Below are positions 1-6,329 of a stretch of 9,733 nt of DNA, piece after piece. The stretch lies in assembly GCA_024959975.1 (NCBI GenBank), contig JANXFM010000012.1, forward strand, positions 1-9,733. The letters run 5' to 3'. Within the stretch, counting starts at the first letter, position 1; each line of letters starts with the position of its first letter. Under the pieces are notes generated by a model. The model was not told the origin of the DNA. It ran no database searches and worked only from the letters and a program-made list of their open reading frames with translations. A program made the translations under genes and the position numbers. The DNA comes from Flavobacteriales bacterium (GTDB lineage: Bacteria > Bacteroidota > Bacteroidia > Flavobacteriales > UBA7430).

Positions 1-146
1 ATCAACTCTCCAATTAATAGGTCTATGGCATCTGGAATTAGGCCCCAAGATTTCAATTTCTTCGTAACCTCCTTATGACATCGCTCCTGATAAGCACAAT
101 AAGCTTGAATTTTTTCGCGTGCTATTTGTAAATTGTAAATTTTCAA
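1..146 (-). CDS. recX: RecX regulatory protein, N-terminal fragment (runs off window)
   Basis: This is the first 48 codons of a RecX-family protein, the small helical regulator that binds RecA and modulates its filaments. The visible translation contains AYCAYQERCHKEV followed by KKLKSWGL, which matches the first three-helix repeat of Bacteroidota RecX proteins. The rest lies beyond position 1. An in-frame TAA sits two codons before the TTG at 144-146, so no upstream ATG is possible and there is no ATG in the visible part; TTG is the best start. The first eight codons are very AT-rich and low in complexity. The gene follows rng on the same strand but is separated from it by a strong terminator ending only about 16 bases before the start, and I find no clear promoter. 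The family call rests on a short but characteristic motif. Confidence 0.8.
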   Translation of the reverse strand, partial: MKIYNLQIAREKIQAYCAYQERCHKEVTKKLKSWGLIPDAIDLLIGEL

Positions 147-162
147 CTTTTAATTTTTAACT

Positions 163-196
163 AAAAAAAGCTACCCATCTGGGTAGCTTTTTTTTT
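163..196 (-). terminator. Rho-independent terminator of rng, symmetrical
   Basis: AGCTACCC (169-176) pairs perfectly with GGGTAGCT (181-188) around the loop ATCT. The stem is flanked by seven A (163-169) on one side and nine T (188-196) on the other, so the whole element is palindromic and could end transcription in either direction. On the minus strand it follows the rng stop codon (195-197) directly, and that stop overlaps the A/T tract. It also lies immediately in front of recX. Confidence 0.9.
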
Positions 197-1742
197 ATAG
201 GGACAATTCATCATCGTTCTTATCAAACATCGCGTATTGCATTAAATGATACGCATAGATAGGGCGAATTTTCACCCATTTCTTGTATTTAAAAAACCAC
301 TTCATTCGTCTAGAAAATAACCCTCTACTTAAATAAGCAGCTATAAATGGGTGGGTACACATGGTAACACTCTTTTCTTTGTCGACAATTAGTGCATGAT
401 TCAATTTATCTTCAATTTCGTCAACTATCAATACTGTAGCTTCCACTTCACCTTTACCATTACAGGCAGGGCAATTTTCTACAGTTTTAATATTCATTTC
501 AGGACGCACGCGTTGGCGTGTAATTTCGATAAGTCCGAAGCGGCTAGGAGGAAGAATTTTGTGCTTGGCACGATCTTCCTTCATAAATTCTTTCAAAGCT
601 TCAAACAGTTTCTTTCTGTTTTCAGCTTTTTGCATATCGATAAAATCGACTACAACAATTCCGCCCATATCACGAAGTCTAAGCTGTCGGGCAACTTCTT
701 GCGCCGAAGCTAAATTCACTTCTAGGGCATTTGCTTCTTGACTTTCTACGTTATTAGTCCTGTTACCGGAGTTTACATCAATTACGTGTAAAGCTTCAGT
801 ATGCTCAATCACTAGGTAAGCGCCTTTTCTCATTGATACAGAACGACCAAAAGATGATTTGATCTGACGTTCTATATTAAAGTGTTCAAAAACAGGCTTA
901 GTACCCTTGTGCAACTTTAGTATTTTCTCCTTATCGGGAGCGATCGTTTGCAGGTAACGAGAAATTTCGTTGTACAACTCAGGGCTGTCAACAATAATGC
1001 TATTAAAGCTATCGTTAAGAATATCGCGGAGAATGGCAGAAACTCTACTTAGTTCTCCTAATATTTTTTCCGGGGCTTTTGCTTTTTGAAGCTTCTTGTA
1101 AATAATTTTCCACTTCTTCAGCATATTGGCAAGATCGGAATCTAACTCAGCTACTTTCTTCCCTTGGGCCACAGTACGAATAATCACACCGAAACCTTTG
1201 GGTTTAATACTCTGAATTAAACGTTTCAATCGTTCCTTTTCAGCTGGATCTTTTATCTTTTGAGATACAGATACACGCTCTGAAAAGGGCACCAATACCA
1301 AAAACCTTCCCGCTATTGATAGCTCCGAGCTAATTCTCGGTCCTTTTGTAGAAATCGGTTCTTTTGTTACTTGTACCAATACATTTTGCTTACTGGTAAG
1401 CACAGAATCAACGACTCCTCCTTTTGAGATATCTTTTTCTAATGTAAAATCTGTCAGTGACCACTTGTTTTGACGACCCGAGATGGTTTGTCTGACGTAT
1501 TTATTCAAAGAACGTATTTGGGGTCCTAAATCATGATAATGCAAAAAGCCATCTTTCTCGTAACCCACATCCACAAAAGCGGCGTTAAGTCCTGGAACAA
1601 CTTTTCTTGCTTTACCCAAATAGATATCACCTACTGCAAAACTATTATCACTCTTTTCATTGTGGAGTTCAACTAGCTTTCCTTCTTTGAGTAGTGCAAT
1701 TACTACCCCCTGATCGAAAGACTTAACAATTAACTCATTCAC
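195..1742 (-). CDS. rng: Ribonuclease G (RNase E/G family)
   Basis: Endoribonuclease of the RNase E/G family, which cuts single-stranded AU-rich RNA in rRNA maturation and mRNA decay in the cytoplasm. At 515 residues it is RNase G-like and lacks the long degradosome scaffold tail of RNase E. The N-terminal S1-type RNA-binding domain covers about residues 35-130 (VGDIYLGKARKVVPGLNAAF). The DNase I-like catalytic part holds the metal-binding aspartates D322 in IDVNSGNRT and D366 in VVVDFIDM. The zinc-link cysteines are C424 and C427 in CPACNGKG. The start must be the GTG at 1740-1742: an in-frame TGA lies directly before it, the next methionine is at residue 304, and MNELIVKS resembles the usual flavobacterial N-terminus. 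It lies behind the HU operon terminator, without a convincing own promoter, and ends in the 163-196 terminator. Confidence 0.97.
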   Translation of the reverse strand: MNELIVKSFDQGVVIALLKEGKLVELHNEKSDNSFAVGDIYLGKARKVVPGLNAAFVDVGYEKDGFLHYHDLGPQIRSLNKYVRQTISGRQNKWSLTDFTLEKDISKGGVVDSVLTSKQNVLVQVTKEPISTKGPRISSELSIAGRFLVLVPFSERVSVSQKIKDPAEKERLKRLIQSIKPKGFGVIIRTVAQGKKVAELDSDLANMLKKWKIIYKKLQKAKAPEKILGELSRVSAILRDILNDSFNSIIVDSPELYNEISRYLQTIAPDKEKILKLHKGTKPVFEHFNIERQIKSSFGRSVSMRKGAYLVIEHTEALHVIDVNSGNRTNNVESQEANALEVNLASAQEVARQLRLRDMGGIVVVDFIDMQKAENRKKLFEALKEFMKEDRAKHKILPPSRFGLIEITRQRVRPEMNIKTVENCPACNGKGEVEATVLIVDEIEDKLNHALIVDKEKSVTMCTHPFIAAYLSRGLFSRRMKWFFKYKKWVKIRPIYAYHLMQYAMFDKNDDELSL

Positions 1743-1784
1743 TCAATAAAAATTGTTTTATGTAGGTTAAATGACACAAAGCAC

Positions 1785-1810
1785 AAAAAGCACCCCAATA
1801 ATAGGTGCTT
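1785..1810 (-). terminator. Probable terminator of the HU-TPR-small ribosomal protein operon
   Basis: On the minus strand AAGCACC (1810-1804) pairs with GGTGCTT (1794-1788) around a 9-base loop, followed by a short T tract of five (1789-1785). It sits about 23 bases after the stop of the 30-residue gene and before rng. The stem is only 7 bp and the T tract is short, so partial read-through into rng is likely, which could explain why rng lacks an obvious promoter. Confidence 0.6.
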
Positions 1811-1832
1811 GCTATGTGTTCAATGAGAAGAA

Positions 1833-1925
1833 TTACTTCTTCTTCTTGTGACGATTTTTTCTTAAGCGTTTTTTGCGCTTATGCGTAGACATCTTATGTC
1901 TTTTTCTTTTCTTTCCACTTGGCAT
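1833..1925 (-). CDS. Tiny AURKAIP1/COX24-domain ribosomal protein (30 aa)
   Basis: A 30-codon ATG-to-TAA frame encoding an extremely basic peptide that starts MPSGKKRKRHKMSTHKRKKR and ends in KKKK, with more than half of its residues Lys, Arg or His. This matches the small AURKAIP1/COX24-domain proteins conserved in Bacteroidota. They are related to mitochondrial ribosomal protein mS38 and to actinobacterial bS22, which bind the small subunit rRNA; a structural role in the 30S subunit is therefore inferred from family membership. The start is 26 bases after the stop of the TPR gene on the same strand, so it is probably the third gene of the HU operon, and the hairpin at 1785-1810 ends that unit. 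Because of its size it is easily missed by gene callers. Confidence 0.85.
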   Translation of the reverse strand: MPSGKKRKRHKMSTHKRKKRLRKNRHKKKK

Positions 1926-1951
1926 AGTGTAGTAGTTTTAATACGTTAATA

Positions 1952-2419
1952 CTATTTTAATTTCTCTAACATCACCTCAGCTCTATTTTGTAAATCACCT
2001 TCTGATTTTTCAATCAAAGTCGACAATACACTACGAGCTAGCGATGTATCTTTTAATGCTGCATAACTCACTGCCATCTGCATATAAGCATTTAACCTTT
2101 GAGCATCCAGTCTAATTACCTTTTCAAAACGAGTAACAGCTTTTTCGTACTGTCCGGATTGCATTGAGAATAATCCCATATTCCATTGCAAATCTGCATT
2201 TTCCGGATATTTATCCGCCAATGATCTCATTTGCAGAACCCCTTTCATTTGAGCTTCCGGGCTTTCGCCATTTTGAATATTCAATAAAGCCTCCCGAATT
2301 TGTTCAGTCAAAGTAGACTGAGCTTCTTTCATAGCACGACTTGGTCTTACCGAACTTGTATAGATATACAAAGCTAAGACTAATCCCATGATTATTGCTA
2401 TAAGAGGACTCCTTTTCAT
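1952..2419 (-). CDS. Membrane-anchored TPR-repeat protein
   Basis: A 155-residue protein with one N-terminal hydrophobic segment (about residues 5-21, SPLIAIIMGLVLALYIY) preceded by KR, which should act as an uncleaved anchor with the rest in the periplasm. There is no lipobox cysteine. From about residue 62 the sequence is helical; residues 76-109 (LQWNMGLFSMQSGQYEKAVTRF) form a clear tetratricopeptide repeat, and 110-143 (AYMQMAVSYAALKD) a second. TPRs mediate protein contacts, so a scaffold or assembly role is possible, but no specific function can be read from the sequence. The ATG start lies 8 bases after the HU stop codon, indicating one transcript and perhaps translational coupling. 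The same small TPR protein beside HU recurs in related genomes, as far as I recall. Confidence 0.85.
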   Translation of the reverse strand: MKRSPLIAIIMGLVLALYIYTSSVRPSRAMKEAQSTLTEQIREALLNIQNGESPEAQMKGVLQMRSLADKYPENADLQWNMGLFSMQSGQYEKAVTRFEKVIRLDAQRLNAYMQMAVSYAALKDTSLARSVLSTLIEKSEGDLQNRAEVMLEKLK

Positions 2420-2427
2420 GAAAATTC

Positions 2428-2718
2428 TTATTTTACATCAACGTTGGTTTTCACTCCCTCCATAAACACTTTTGCTGGTTTAAAAGATGGGATGTTGTGA
2501 GCAGGAATAATGATGGTAGTATTCTTAGAAATATTTCTACCTGTTTTTTCAGCTCTCTCTTTAATTATGAAAGATCCAAAACCTCTTAGATAAACATTCT
2601 CTCCAGTTTCTAAAGCCGTTTTCACTTCTTCCATAAAAGCTTCAACTGTTGTTTGAACATCAACCTTTTCTAAACCTGTTTTTTCTGCAATTTCAGCTAC
2701 GATATCTGCCTTAGTCAT
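2428..2718 (-). CDS. hup: HU/IHF-family histone-like DNA-binding protein
   Basis: A 96-residue nucleoid protein of the HU family that bends and compacts DNA as a dimer. The N-terminal helices MTKADIVAEIAEKTGL lead into the family signature GFGSFIIKERAEKTGRN (about residues 46-62). The β-arm ends in IPAHNIPSFKPAK, keeping the conserved prolines (arm-tip region and SFKP) that insert into the DNA minor groove. The usual GRNPKTG of the arm is GRNISKN here, a mild variant. The ATG at 2716-2718 gives the standard N-terminus and is preceded by an A-rich stretch rather than a Shine-Dalgarno site. It is the first gene of an operon with the TPR protein and the tiny ribosomal protein, and it diverges from mutY across a 141-base spacer holding its promoter. 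Confidence 0.95.
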   Translation of the reverse strand: MTKADIVAEIAEKTGLEKVDVQTTVEAFMEEVKTALETGENVYLRGFGSFIIKERAEKTGRNISKNTTIIIPAHNIPSFKPAKVFMEGVKTNVDVK

Positions 2719-2774
2719 TTTTCTTTGTCTTTAAAAAGCTATTTATAAATGTTTTCCCATTAAATTTGGGGTGG

Positions 2775-2782
2775 CAAATATA
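2775..2782 (-). promoter_or_regulatory. Probable -7 element of the HU operon promoter
   Basis: On the minus strand this reads TATATTTG, a full match to the Bacteroidota -7 consensus TAnnTTTG. It lies about 57 bases before the HU start codon, so the 5' leader would be about 50 bases. The -33 position about 20 bases further upstream holds only a T-rich match to TTTG. The same 141-base spacer (2719-2859) must also hold the start signals of mutY on the other strand; there I see only imperfect candidates such as TAGGTTTT at 2781-2788. Confidence 0.6.
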
Positions 2783-2859
2783 GGTTTTTTCATTTCAATT
2801 TAAAAAGATATATAGTTTTATTTTAAACACTTAATATTCTCATTAACATATCATTAAGC

Positions 2860-3927
2860 GTGGAATTTTCAAGCTACATATTACATTGGTACCACAATGA
2901 ACACCGAGATTTCCCTTGGAGAGCAACTAAAAACGTGTATAAAATCTGGTTGTCAGAAATTATACTGCAACAAACACGTACTTCCCAAGGGTTAAGCTAC
3001 TATACTAAATTTACAGACATCTTCCCTACGCTCAAAGACTTAGCAATAACCAAAGAAGAAAAGGTCTTAAAACTATGGCAAGGCTTAGGCTACTACTCAA
3101 GGGCAAGAAATTTACACACTACAGCAAAACACATTCATTATAACCTAGAGGGAGTTTTCCCTAATAACTATGAAGAACTATTAAAATTAAAGGGAGTCGG
3201 ACCCTATACTGCCGCGGCAATAAGCTCTATCTGTTTCAACGAAAAAAGAGCCGCTATTGATGGAAATGTCTACAGAATTCTCGCACGGGTTTTCGATATT
3301 CACACAGCAATAAACAGCACTAAGGGAATTAAAATATTCCAAAAACTCGCTAATTCTTTAATATGCGAAACTAATCCAGGAGACTACAACCAGGGACTTA
3401 TGGATCTCGGGGCAACTATTTGCACTCCCAAAAAACCAGATTGCAATAACTGTCCACTAAACTCAATATGTATTGCCCGGAGTAAAAAAATCATTACTAA
3501 ACTACCTATTAAGATTAAGGCAACTAAAGTTAAAGAGCGCTACTTAAACTACTTCTGCATAGAGCATAAAGGACAATTCTTAATGAACAAAAGAGAGGGT
3601 GATGATATTTGGAAAAACCTCTATGATTTTCCTTTAAAAGAATTACATGTTCCCAACAACAACAATTCCACACACGACAAAAAAATAACAAAAGACATTA
3701 TTGGGGGGAACTCATTTAGTATTAAAAAAAGCGTGAAATACAAACACAAACTAAGTCATCAAAAATTAAATATTACAATACATCACATTATTACGAATCA
3801 AGCTCCCCGAGAAAACAACTATATTAAAATCAGCCAGAAACAAGCGCTAGAACTGCCAGTTCCCAAACCCATAGAAAAGTTTTTCCAAGAATTATTCAAC
3901 CCAATTCCACTTGATAATGAAAGATAA
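2860..3927 (+). CDS. mutY: A/G-specific adenine glycosylase
   Basis: Base-excision repair enzyme that removes adenine mispaired with 8-oxoguanine. The 355 residues show the complete MutY layout. The N-terminal part has SEIILQQT with catalytic E33. The helix-hairpin-helix is LKGVGPYTAAAI (110-121), followed by IDGNVYRILAR with catalytic D134. The four [4Fe-4S] cysteines are C188, C195, C198 and C204 in the C-X6-C-X2-C-X5-C spacing. A C-terminal NUDIX-like domain (about 227-345) recognises 8-oxoG; its FSH loop reads LSH here (298-300). The start is the GTG at 2860: an in-frame TAA lies at 2824-2826, no ATG occurs between, and the next methionine is at 181. The linker after residue 264 is Asn/Lys rich (NNNNSTHDKK), giving an A-rich 3' half. 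It is 58 bases ahead of ssb on the same strand. Confidence 0.97.
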   Translation: MEFSSYILHWYHNEHRDFPWRATKNVYKIWLSEIILQQTRTSQGLSYYTKFTDIFPTLKDLAITKEEKVLKLWQGLGYYSRARNLHTTAKHIHYNLEGVFPNNYEELLKLKGVGPYTAAAISSICFNEKRAAIDGNVYRILARVFDIHTAINSTKGIKIFQKLANSLICETNPGDYNQGLMDLGATICTPKKPDCNNCPLNSICIARSKKIITKLPIKIKATKVKERYLNYFCIEHKGQFLMNKREGDDIWKNLYDFPLKELHVPNNNNSTHDKKITKDIIGGNSFSIKKSVKYKHKLSHQKLNITIHHIITNQAPRENNYIKISQKQALELPVPKPIEKFFQELFNPIPLDNER

Positions 3928-3985
3928 TTTTACTAAGTTTGACTCAATGCAATATACATATTTATTAACTTAACTTATTATTAGT

Positions 3986-4423
3986 ATGGCATTTAACAAA
4001 GTAATTTTAGCAGGGAATTTGGGTAAAGACCCGGAAACGCGAACCCTAGAAAGCGGAACGGTAATGTGTCGCTTCTCATTAGCCACTACAGAGACATACA
4101 AAAATCGTCAAAGTGGGGAAAGAACAAGTCACACAGAATGGCACAATATTGTATTGTGGAGAGGTTTAGCCGAAGTGGCTGACAAATACCTTCACAAAGG
4201 CGATAAAGTATTAATTGAAGGACGCATCAGATCACGTTCATGGGAAGATAAAGAAAGTGGTCAGATGCGCTATATTACAGAGATTCTTGCCGATCAAATG
4301 CATATGATGGGGTCTGGCAAAAGAAATTCAGATCCTGAAAATACAAATGTGGCTCAAGAACCCACAGCTGAATCTTTTGTACAGGAATCACCAATACAAG
4401 AGGAAGATGATCTTCCATTTTAA
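3986..4423 (+). CDS. ssb: Single-stranded DNA-binding protein
   Basis: Single-stranded DNA-binding protein, a tetramer that coats ssDNA in replication, recombination and repair. The 145 residues begin with the typical MAFNKVILAGNLGKDPE. The OB fold extends to about residue 108 and carries the aromatic DNA-stacking residues W52 (TEWHN), W58 and W86 (RSWED). A flexible polar linker (109-138) leads to the acidic C-terminal tip EEDDLPF, which docks partner proteins such as repair helicases and the polymerase clamp loader. The ATG at 3986 is the only sensible start. It sits between mutY and gldE; the 58-base gap to mutY holds TTTG at 3938-3941 with AT-rich sequence after it but no clean -7 element, so an own promoter is possible but unproven. 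gldE begins 21 bases after its stop. Confidence 0.97.
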   Translation: MAFNKVILAGNLGKDPETRTLESGTVMCRFSLATTETYKNRQSGERTSHTEWHNIVLWRGLAEVADKYLHKGDKVLIEGRIRSRSWEDKESGQMRYITEILADQMHMMGSGKRNSDPENTNVAQEPTAESFVQESPIQEEDDLPF

Positions 4424-4444
4424 GTTTAACTAAAACACCAGACT

Positions 4445-5785
4445 TTGACCCCTAAACCTTTTATAAGCATAAATACATTATCATTTCTAAAACCGCTTGA
4501 GACCGACACTATAATTTCTCTTATAGTATTGGTGGGATTATTAGCTACTTCAGCCTTGATTTCAGGAGCTGAAGTAGCTTTTTTCGCTCTCAAACCTCAC
4601 GAACTAAAAAAAATAAAAAACCAGAAATCTCGAAAAACCAAACTCATCGAGAATTTCTTATCGAAACCAAAAAAACTTCTAGCAACCATACTCATTGCCA
4701 ATAATTTTGTAAACGTAGGAATCATCATTTTGGCAACCTATGCCTCTGCGGCACTTTTCGACTTCCAAGGCATTAAATGGCTACAATTTTTAGTTCAAGT
4801 CGTAATCATCACCTTCTTACTATTACTTTTTGGAGAAGTAATACCTAAAGTTTACGCCAATAATAACGCAATTTCCTTTGCAAGATTTATGTCTATCCCT
4901 CTCTCCTTTTTAGATAAAATATTTAAACCCATAAGCCTGATTCTTGTTGCAAGTACTCGAATTATTGATCGTAAAGCAAAAAACAAAAGACACGATATTT
5001 CGGCAGACGATTTATCTAATGCCCTCGAACTTACTAGTGATGTAAATGAAGACAAAGACGAAAAAAAAATATTGGAAGGAATCGTAAAATTTGGAAATAC
5101 CGATGTAAAACAAATTATGCGTTCGCGTGTTGACGTAACTGCTCTAGACCATAAAAATTCTTACAATCAGGTTTTAAAGACCATTAAAAAAACGGGGTTT
5201 TCTAGAATTCCAATTTACGAAGGATCTTTCGACAACGTTAAAGGAGTATTATATATAAAGGATCTTTTACCTTATCTAGGTAAGGAATCTAATTTCAACT
5301 GGAATAGGTTACTACGAGAAGTCTTTTTTGTTCCAGAAAACAAAAAGATCGACGATTTACTAAAAGAATTTCAAGAAAAGAAAATCCACTTAGCCATAGT
5401 CGTTGACGAATATGGAGGAACCTCAGGAATAGTAACACTAGAAGATATTATAGAAGAAATTGTTGGAGACATTAGTGATGAGTTTGATGATGACGATATC
5501 GTATACTCTAAACTCGACGACACAAACTATGTATTCGAAGGGAAAACTGCTCTTAACGACTTTTACAGGATTCTAAATTTTGATGGCGAAGAATTTGAAC
5601 AAGCTAAAGGTGAGTCAGATAGCCTTGCCGGATTCATTTTAGAAATTACGGGAACCATCCCTGAAAAGAATGAAAAAATCACCTTCAACGATTACATCTT
5701 CACCATTGAAGGTGTTAACGACAGGAGAGTAACTAGAATAAAAGTTACTTTCGCACCGAAGAAGAAACAAAGTGATGAAAATTAA
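4445..5785 (+). CDS. gldE: Gliding motility-associated protein GldE (CNNM/CorC family)
   Basis: A 446-residue inner-membrane protein with the CNNM/CorC (HlyC/CorC) domain order. The N-terminal DUF21 transmembrane domain has hydrophobic segments near 22-48, 77-105 and 112-137 plus a helix around 150-170, with the conserved SGAEVAFFAL and FGEVIPK motifs. Two CBS domains follow (about 222-276 and 286-345, the latter with DEYGGTSGIVTLEDIIEE), then a CorC_HlyC domain (about 358-436). In Flavobacterium, GldE is tied genetically to GldD and gliding; relatives in this superfamily are linked to Mg2+/Co2+ handling, but transport is not shown for GldE. The start is TTG at 4445: a stop lies at 4427-4429, there is no ATG until residue 149, and MTPKP resembles other GldE N-termini. 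It follows ssb by 21 bases and overlaps gldD by 11. Confidence 0.92.
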   Translation: MTPKPFISINTLSFLKPLETDTIISLIVLVGLLATSALISGAEVAFFALKPHELKKIKNQKSRKTKLIENFLSKPKKLLATILIANNFVNVGIIILATYASAALFDFQGIKWLQFLVQVVIITFLLLLFGEVIPKVYANNNAISFARFMSIPLSFLDKIFKPISLILVASTRIIDRKAKNKRHDISADDLSNALELTSDVNEDKDEKKILEGIVKFGNTDVKQIMRSRVDVTALDHKNSYNQVLKTIKKTGFSRIPIYEGSFDNVKGVLYIKDLLPYLGKESNFNWNRLLREVFFVPENKKIDDLLKEFQEKKIHLAIVVDEYGGTSGIVTLEDIIEEIVGDISDEFDDDDIVYSKLDDTNYVFEGKTALNDFYRILNFDGEEFEQAKGESDSLAGFILEITGTIPEKNEKITFNDYIFTIEGVNDRRVTRIKVTFAPKKKQSDEN

Positions 5786-6329
5786 ATTTCTATTTATAAG
5801 CCTTGTAGCTGTTTTGAGTTCTTGCTCGGAGAATTACAGCCCCAAACCTTTAGGATATTTTCGCATCGATTTATCCGAAAAAGAATACCAAATTTTTGAC
5901 AGCAAATGCTCTTATCAATTTCTAAGTCCAAAGGATGTTAAAATCATCAGTGGAAAAAACAACTGCTGGTATAATATCTACTACCCATCGCATGATGCTA
6001 CAGTTTACCTGACCTATAAAATGTTAGACTCCAATTTAGCATCTATCATAGAAGAAAGTCACAAGCTAGCTTACGACCACGCTGTTCGGTCTGACGGGAT
6101 TATTGAAAAGGTATACTTAAATGAGGAGGAACAGGTATACGGTGTCCTTTATGATATTCACGGAAATAGTGCCTCTAACCTACAATTCTTTGCAACCGAT
6201 AGTGCAAATCACTTTTTAAGGGGTTCTTTGTATTTCAACACAATCCCTAATTCCGACTCACTACAACCTGTTAAAGATTACATCAAAGAAGATCTTCAAA
6301 CTTTAATTGAAAGTCTTAAATGGTCTTAG
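5775..6329 (+). CDS. gldD: Gliding motility lipoprotein GldD
   Basis: GldD, a lipoprotein required for gliding in Flavobacterium, where gliding genes also link to the type IX secretion machinery. The 184 residues start with a lipoprotein signal peptide, MKIKFLFISLVAVLSSC, with the lipid-bearing cysteine at C17 and +2 serine, consistent with outer-membrane sorting. The family hallmark PKPLGYFRIDL follows right after the signal. The remainder is a soluble domain with two further cysteines (SKCSYQF, NNCWYN) that could form a disulfide. A GTG lies one codon earlier (5772), but ATG at 5775 gives the normal N-terminus. The start is inside the last codons of gldE (11-base overlap), so translation is probably coupled. 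Its last 27 bases overlap the converging heme A synthase gene, with no terminator visible between them. Confidence 0.92.
   Translation: MKIKFLFISLVAVLSSCSENYSPKPLGYFRIDLSEKEYQIFDSKCSYQFLSPKDVKIISGKNNCWYNIYYPSHDATVYLTYKMLDSNLASIIEESHKLAYDHAVRSDGIIEKVYLNEEEQVYGVLYDIHGNSASNLQFFATDSANHFLRGSLYFNTIPNSDSLQPVKDYIKEDLQTLIESLKWS

Noticed and set aside
396..741. Open frames on the plus strand inside rng
   Set aside because: They are antisense to the catalytic region of a well-conserved gene, show no recognisable protein pattern, and have no promoter or start context.
1743..1832. Possible rng promoter with TATTATTG in the loop of the upstream hairpin
   Set aside because: It has a mismatch in the -7 box and a short 17-base spacing to a TTG, and it overlaps the terminator; too weak to list as a feature.
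3928..3985. Possible ssb promoter starting with TTTG at 3938
   Set aside because: No TAnnTTTG occurs at the right distance; the AT-rich spacer gives many partial matches by chance.
4852..5055. Minus-strand open frame inside gldE
   Set aside because: It is antisense to conserved membrane and linker codons, with no family match and no upstream signals.
5772..5777. GTG one codon before the gldD ATG as the start (and likewise at 7962 for the HMA gene)
   Set aside because: ATG is the stronger start and gives the normal lipoprotein signal peptide; the extra methionine adds nothing.
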